Shown here piece by piece: positions 7,533 through 12,137 of a stretch of DNA of 12,137 nucleotides. The stretch's first letter is position 1, and the number at the start of each line of letters is the position of its first letter. Under the pieces are notes generated by a model. That model was not told the origin of the DNA. It did not search any database and saw only the letters and a program-made list of their open reading frames with translations. This stretch comes from Isohypsibius dastychi (Eukaryota; Tardigrada; Eutardigrada; Parachela; Isohypsibiidae). The stretch spans positions 1 through 12,137 of the forward strand of contig JAQIWT010001159.1 of the NCBI GenBank assembly GCA_034696485.1, read 5' to 3'. Made by a program: the position numbers and the translations under genes.

Positions 7533-10500
7533 ATGGGAAGCCTCTTCCGCAGTCAGGGAATGACCTTGTGTCAGCTGTTTCTTCAATCGGAAGCGGCATA
7601 CAACTGCATTTCTGAGTTGGGCGAGATAGGTTTGGTCCAGTTCCGTGATGTGAGTGACCAATTGTTATGTTCTTGAATATCAGAACACATCGCTTTTATG
7701 CATATAGTTGAATCCGGATGTCAATGCTTTTCAACGGAAGTTTGTCAACGAGATCCGACGATGTGACGAGATGGAAAGAATTCTTCGTAAGGAAACAGTT
7801 TGTTATTTTGTAACACAGTCATGTGATTTTTTCCTTTCAGGGTTTTTGGAGAAGGAAATTAGAAAAGATTCGATACCGATACTGGATGATGGCGAAAATC
7901 CGGAAGCTCCTTTACCAAGAGGTGATCTGGGTGATACTGCGTTTTCTTCACGGTATCGTAATCATTCTTCGTTGCAGAAATGATTGATCTTGAGGTACAG
8001 ATCATTTTCGCTTTTCCACTGTGCGCCTGTTCAAATTTAAATACATTGTACATTAGGCGACTTTCGAAAAACTTGAAAGCGAAGTTAAAGACATCAACGC
8101 GAATGCTGATGCTCTCAAACGAAACTATCTGGAACTCACCGAGCTGAAGCATATTCTTCGCAAAACTCAAAGCTTCTTTGACGAGGTATTATTCAAGCCA
8201 TACTGCACCAGACATAAATAGGCATAATGTGATATTCTATTTACAGCGTGATAGCGAGATCACTTCCGATCACTCTGGAATTGCATCCGATAAATCGCTG
8301 TTTATGGGCGGAGACGGTGGAGGGACTTCAGCAGTTACCACTAATCTGGGGTTTGATCTCATTACAATATCCAAAGACTCAAGTTGATAATCTGATTTTG
8401 ATTATTAGGTTTGTCGCTGGAGTTATTCCACGGGAACGTATTCCAGCTTTTGAGCGAATGTTGTGGCGCGTTTGTCGCGGAAATGTTTTTTTGCGACACA
8501 CGGAAATTGACGCCGCACTTGAAGATTTGAGCACGGTATTATACTGGTATAATTTTTAGTCATGTGCTAAGGTTACAGAGGTCATTGCCTTTCCAGGGCT
8601 CCGAAATTTTCAAGTCTGTATTTATCATCTTCTTCCAAGGAGACCAGCTGAAAAACCGCGTCAAGAAGATATGCGAAGCGTTAGCCAACCTTTGAACTTG
8701 GTCATTACGTTGGATCGTTATCTCCTTCTGTAATAGATTCCGAGCAACTCTGTATCCATGCCCGGAAACTCCATCCGATCGCCGGGAGATGGCATTTGGT
8801 GTTATGACTCGGATCGAAGATTTGAATACGGTGACCTTTAATAACTCACACAAGTCGATTATGGGTTCGTAATGGGGATGTTTTTTAGGTGTTGGGACAA
8901 ACCGATGATCATCGACATCGAGTATTGGTTGCTGCTGCAAAGAACATTAACTTGTGGTTCATTAAAGTCCGGAAAATCAAGGCGATCTATCACACGTTGA
9001 ATCTGTTCAATCTGGATGTCACTCAGAAATGTCTGATTGGGGAGTGCTGGGTTCCAGTTTTGCAGTTGGATCGCATCCGGCAAGCGTTGAACCACGGAAC
9101 GGTAATTAATTTAATCAATGAACACTTTTATTTTCAATAGATGATCTGTTGTATTTCAGGAAACGAGTGGTGCCGCGGTTCCATCAATTTTAAATCGCAT
9201 GGATACTACGGAAGTTCCCCCAACATACAACGACACAAATAAGTTTACTTCCGGCTTTCAAGGAATAGTAGATGCTTATGGAGTTGGAAATTATCAAGAG
9301 GTCAACCCAACACCATTTACGGTCATCACTTTTCCGTTTCTTTTCGCTGTCATGTTCGGAGATCTTGGTCATGGAATGGTCATGGCGTTAATGGCATTGT
9401 TCATGGTCGTCCGAGAGAAATGGATCATTGCACGCCGGATCGAAGGGGAGGTAGGAATAAATGCCTTAAAACATGGTTTTTACGACTGAAGTATCCAGTA
9501 TTGTATGAGTAGTGATTTTGAATCCGAAGAGCTTCCAATATGTATTGAAACTCATTCATAATTTTCAAGTCATTTTTGCATATTTCAGATCTTTGAAACG
9601 ATATTCGGTGGTCGCTACATTATTCTACTAATGGGCATATTCAGCATGTACACCGGCATCATTTATAATGACATCTTCAGTAAATCGTTCAACATCTATG
9701 GAAGTCGCTGGCTTGTGAACCGCTCCATTTATCAGTAACAATATAGTTATTTGTTTAGTGCTACAAGAATAACAAGGGTTTCATCTTTAGTTTGGAGGGC
9801 CATCACGAACCTGGGGCAGTGGAAGTTTTTACTCTGGACCCTGGCCTGGATTTCCAGCAACAGAATCCCTATCCTTACGGTATTGATCCAGTCTGGATGT
9901 TGGCCACCAACAAGATATCCTTCATCAATTCCTTCAAAATGAAAATGTCCGTCATTCTTGGCGTAATGCAGATGTTGTTCGGTGTTGTACTCAGCTGCTA
10001 CAACCACCTGTAAGACGGAATGCTTACAAGTCTCTGGATGCAAAGACCTAACCTGGTTCTTCGGTTCTTGCAGCTACTTTGGCAAACTGATCAACGTCTT
10101 CTGTGAATTCATTCCACAAATTATTTTCTTGGTCAGCCTCTTCGGATACCTATGTGTTCTGATCTTCTACAAATGGGTCAACTTTACTCCGTACATGGCT
10201 GGGTGTGCGCCGAGTCTACTGATTGGGTTCATCAACATGTTTTTGTTCAAATACTCTGATAATCCACCCGACAATGCCGATGGGACACCTTGTATGAAAA
10301 ACTTGTTCTTCAGCGCGCAGGTTTGTTTTTGCTTTTCGCCAAGATCGCTTGTACGCTGAACCACTTTTCATAATTCCAGAAAGACCTCCAGACTTTCCTG
10401 GTTCTTATTGCATTGTTCTCTGTGCCTTGGATGTTGATGGTCAAACCAATCATTCTCTTCCGACGCTATAAAGCTTCGGTAAGTAGCCAAGTATTCTGTG

Positions 10501-11297
10501 TACATATGAACACATACGATTCCGTTGCAGTTTAATCTTTTTCTGCTCCTGATAATATCTTTTTAACGTCGCATTCACTTTTTTTTGTTTTTGTCTATAG
10601 CAAGCTGCCTTACCGTTGCATAATGAAACTGCAGATGACAGTGATGGTTCCGAGAGCAATGGACATGCCCATCCTAAGCCGGCGGCTGCAGCTGCACATG
10701 ACGACCACGGTGAAGGTGGCGAGGTAACCAACACCGCACTTTCTGCTTCGGAAATGTTGTATTGTTTCATAATGTATTTTTTGCCGGGCAGTTTAATTTC
10801 GGGAACGTTATGATTTACCAAGCCATTCATACAATTGAGTTTTGTTTGGGAATCATCAGTAACACCGCATCGTATCTCCGCTTGTGGGCCCTCAGCTTGG
10901 CTCATGCTCGTTAGTTTATTATTTTCGTTTACCGTATGGGTTTTATAATGACGAACGGTTCCAGAGCTATCTGAAGTGTTGTGGACTATGGTCATGAAGT
11001 TTTCGTTCAACATCAATGGCTATGCTGGCATTCCCCTCTTATTCTTTTTGTTCGGCGCTTGGGCTGGACTGACGTTGGCGATTCTGGTCCTGATGGAGGG
11101 AATGAGTGCATTCCTTCATGCTTTGCGTCTTCATTGGTAAGTTACATTCTCGTAGTTTCCCATGGATCTGTTTCCGTACTCGTATCGTGTTTTGCAGGGT
11201 GGAGTTCCAGAACAAGTTTTATGGCGGCCAAGGATATGCATTCACACCGTTCTCGTTTAAATCGCTGGACGATGTTAACAAACCGGCGGAAGATTAA
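7533..11297 (+). CDS. ATP6V0A: V-type H+-ATPase V0 subunit a, tandem copy A2
   Basis: Complete gene of 19 exons, 852 aa. Exons: 7533-7649, 7708-7786, 7841-7921, 7978-7994, 8057-8185, 8247-8350, 8409-8535, 8597-8679, 8737-8830, 8889-9101, 9160-9450, 9589-9734, 9791-10009, 10074-10320, 10380-10478, 10601-10723, 10792-10909, 10965-11136, 11198-11297. It is the paralog of the upstream copy, with every intron at the same codon and phase. It starts [20 protein letters not shown] and keeps [55 protein letters not shown] and ALRLHWVEFQNKF. Arg753, His761, Glu807 and Arg817 match the yeast Vph1 proton-path residues. Exon 16 encodes a 41-residue linker with a run of five alanines flanked by His and acidic residues, seven residues longer than in the other copy. 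Exon 6 is one residue shorter and the exon 13 lumenal loop three shorter. The donor at 8351 (GTTTGA) is weak, but the frame and the paralog fix it. Introns run from 54 to 138 bases. Confidence 0.96.
7818..7827. promoter_or_regulatory. Candidate TFEB/MITF-type E-box in intron 2 of V-ATPase A2
   Basis: GTCATGTGAT contains TCATGTGA, the reverse complement of the TCACATGA found at 7418-7425. It lies inside a 54-base intron close to the start of the gene. Functional use is an inference from the motif alone. Confidence 0.22.
7978..7994 (+). other. 17-base microexon (exon 4) of V-ATPase A2
   Basis: It encodes the end of a split Glu codon plus Met-Ile-Asp-Leu-Glu, the EMIDLE motif of subunit a. Its length and phase equal those of the 17-base exon at 2598-2614 in A1. 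The flanking introns are 7922-7977 and 7995-8056. Confidence 0.9.
8558..8568. promoter_or_regulatory. M-box-like sequence in intron 7 of V-ATPase A2
   Basis: AGTCATGTGCT is identical to the classical vertebrate M-box bound by MITF. It lies in the 61-base intron 8536-8596. In an invertebrate gene the match may be coincidence; it is listed because two related E-boxes lie further upstream in the same gene. Confidence 0.2.
10879..10881 (+). other. Codon for the essential proton-path arginine of A2
   Basis: This CGC codon encodes Arg753 in [13 protein letters not shown], the counterpart of yeast Vph1 Arg735. Its presence argues that A2 is a working proton-pump subunit and not a decaying duplicate. 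Confidence 0.85.
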
Positions 11298-11366
11298 AAC
11301 TATTTATTCAGAAGTTAACTTATGTGTTATTTATTACTTTGTTTGTGGTGTTGTGTGCTTATGTAC

Positions 11367-11382
11367 AGATCTGTAGATCTGT
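11367..11382. repeat. Two-copy tandem repeat of AGATCTGT
   Basis: Two adjacent exact copies of the octamer, with a further AGATCTG seven bases after the second copy. The AGATCT core is palindromic. It is a small simple repeat in the A2 3' region with no evident role. Confidence 0.6.
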
Positions 11383-11571
11383 AGTCCAGATCTGCGACAG
11401 TTTATGGTTTTATGACAACTTTTGATCTTTAAGTTTTACTGACATGGACTGAATACTGACATTCTTTTATTATTTAACTGACATGACATGGTGTTTACTC
11501 AGACAATGTATTTCTAGTTATCAGGAAATGGTAATCGGTGACCAGTAGAAAAGGAAAGGACTTACGGAAAC

Positions 11572-11577
11572 AATAAA
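11572..11577 (+). other. Candidate polyadenylation signal of V-ATPase A2
   Basis: Canonical AATAAA hexamer 275 bases after the A2 stop codon, the first one on the plus strand in the convergent spacer. Its use by A2 is inferred from position. Confidence 0.4.
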
Positions 11578-11850
11578 GATGCGGTGAAACCAATGAATGA
11601 ATACCGGTAAATTCGGATGGTACAGAACGTGGTTCGTACCAATCTCAGAAAGATTTTTACGGCCTCGAAGATCTGAAAATTTTGCACTGCATTTTTGCCT
11701 AAAAGCAGCGCAACACATGATCTAGACTACTGTGAGTGCCGTGAAAAGGTTCCACTCAGTGGTTCAATTTGCGTCAACATGATTTCGAGTTGGTCCACTG
11801 AATGAAGTTGAATTAACATCTAAAATACCGAGATTAATAGAATCGGAAAT

Positions 11851-12137
11851 TCAAGCAGATCCCATTCGAGCATGTTCTTTCACAGGATAGCTTTCGGGGT
11901 GAGCTTTCACCAAGTCTATCATCTCCTTCCTTTGTTTCTGCAAATGCCACGGCAGCTGATCGTAGACATCGTTGAAAAGCTCTGGGAAAAACACGTGTAC
12001 CAAAAGTCAGCGAATATGCAAAATCAGCCAGACTCACCATCCGGTGCCGGTTTGACCTTTTTCTCCGCATTTTGAAATGCCTGCATAACCCGCTTCTTGG
12101 CTTGCTCTTTCCAATTAGTTTCTTTCTCATCGCTCCA
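11851..12137 (-). CDS. BCKDHA: Branched-chain 2-oxoacid dehydrogenase E1 alpha subunit, C-terminal end (gene continues past the window)
   Basis: On the minus strand, exons 12137-12038 (partial) and 11981-11851 flank a 56-base intron with a GTGAGT donor and a CCCAG acceptor. They encode the last 76 residues, ending in TGA. The reading WSDEKETNWKEQAKKRVMQA followed by AFQNAEKKVKP..ELFNDVYDQLPWHLQKQ matches the C-terminal helices of mitochondrial BCKDHA as I remember them: a W.DE.....W..Q.R..VM.AF..AE.K.KP....LF.DVY...P..L..Q pattern. E1 alpha and E1 beta form the thiamine-diphosphate enzyme that oxidatively decarboxylates the 2-oxoacids of leucine, isoleucine and valine in the mitochondrial matrix. 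The active site and cofactor residues lie upstream, outside the window. The pyruvate dehydrogenase E1 alpha paralog lacks this tail, so I prefer BCKDHA. The gene converges on V-ATPase A2. Confidence 0.86.

Larger units (their letters stand above)
11298..11850. other. Convergent intergenic region (A2 and BCKDHA 3' ends)
   Basis: These 553 bases lie between the A2 stop and the BCKDHA stop on the opposite strand, so they should hold both 3' UTRs. No convincing coding sequence is visible. There is a small tandem repeat of AGATCTGT at 11367-11382 with a third AGATCTG just after it, some short ACTGACATG-like repeats near 11440-11490, and AATAAA at 11572-11577. Confidence 0.5.

Noticed and set aside
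8351-8356. The weak donor GTTTGA in A2 intron 6, considered as a sign of pseudogene decay.
   Set aside because: The reading frame, acceptor and codon position match A1 exactly and no other donor fits. Several other donors here are also non-consensus (GTTAGC, GTATTA), so it looks tolerated.
10450-11016. A 188-codon open frame on the minus strand across A2 exons 15-18.
   Set aside because: It runs antisense to conserved V-ATPase exons and their introns and has no recognisable domain. Its length probably follows from the codon bias of the sense strand.
2-11297. An operon of NDC1, A1, the tetraspan gene and A2, all on the plus strand.
   Set aside because: Gaps of about 360-690 bases, CRE/E-box candidates in two of them and no clear trans-splice sites before each start make this unsupported, though not excluded.
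11430-11495. Short ACTGACATG-like repeats after A2, considered as a mobile-element end or hairpin.
   Set aside because: The copies are few, short and irregular, with no terminal inverted repeats or target-site duplication.
11989-11996. A CACGTG E-box near 11991, considered as a lysosomal CLEAR element.
   Set aside because: It lies in the intron of the BCKDHA gene, far downstream of both V-ATPase genes, and its flanks do not fit the GTCACGTGAC consensus.

Overview
This is eukaryotic nuclear DNA from an animal, almost certainly an invertebrate with a compact genome. Coding sequence is broken by many very short introns, most of them 51-68 bases with GT-AG ends, and neighbouring genes lie only about 0.35-0.7 kb apart. 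The encoded proteins are clearly metazoan. Intron size, moderate base composition and protein character would suit a nematode (perhaps an enoplean such as the whipworm group) or a tardigrade. I cannot decide between them from the sequence alone.

Layout from left to right. (1) 2-1383, plus strand: the C-terminal part of a nuclear-pore membrane protein that I recognise as NDC1; its 5' end lies outside the window. (2) 2076-5842, plus: a complete 19-exon gene for V-ATPase V0 subunit a (the Vha100/UNC-32/ATP6V0A family), here called copy A1, 849 aa. (3) 6202-6931, plus: a four-exon gene for a 183-residue protein with four predicted membrane helices, not recognised. (4) 7533-11297, plus: a second complete 19-exon V-ATPase subunit a gene, copy A2, 852 aa. 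(5) 11851-12137, minus: the last two exons of the branched-chain 2-oxoacid dehydrogenase E1 alpha subunit (BCKDHA), convergent with A2.

The two V-ATPase genes are tandem paralogs. All 18 introns fall at the same codon and phase in both copies, including those flanking a 17-base microexon. Both proteins keep the Arg, His, Glu and Arg residues of the proton path in the C-terminal membrane helices, so both should be functional subunits that couple V1 ATP hydrolysis to proton pumping through the c-ring. They differ in length in three places only: a cytosolic N-domain linker (exon 6), a lumenal loop (exon 13) and a linker before the Arg-bearing helix (exon 16). Their upstream and intronic regulatory sequences also look unrelated, so the likely difference between them is location or regulation, as in other animals with several subunit a isoforms.

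The four plus-strand genes have no obvious shared pathway. I see no transposon, CRISPR array, structural RNA gene or viral remnant. I found no radically new system. The most interesting points are the preserved gene architecture of the tandem pair, two 29-30 base islands of identical sequence at the start of the copies, the unknown membrane protein lying between them, and TFEB/MITF-type E-boxes in A2 alone. All exon boundaries were worked out by hand from reading frame, GT-AG signals and agreement between the two paralogs.
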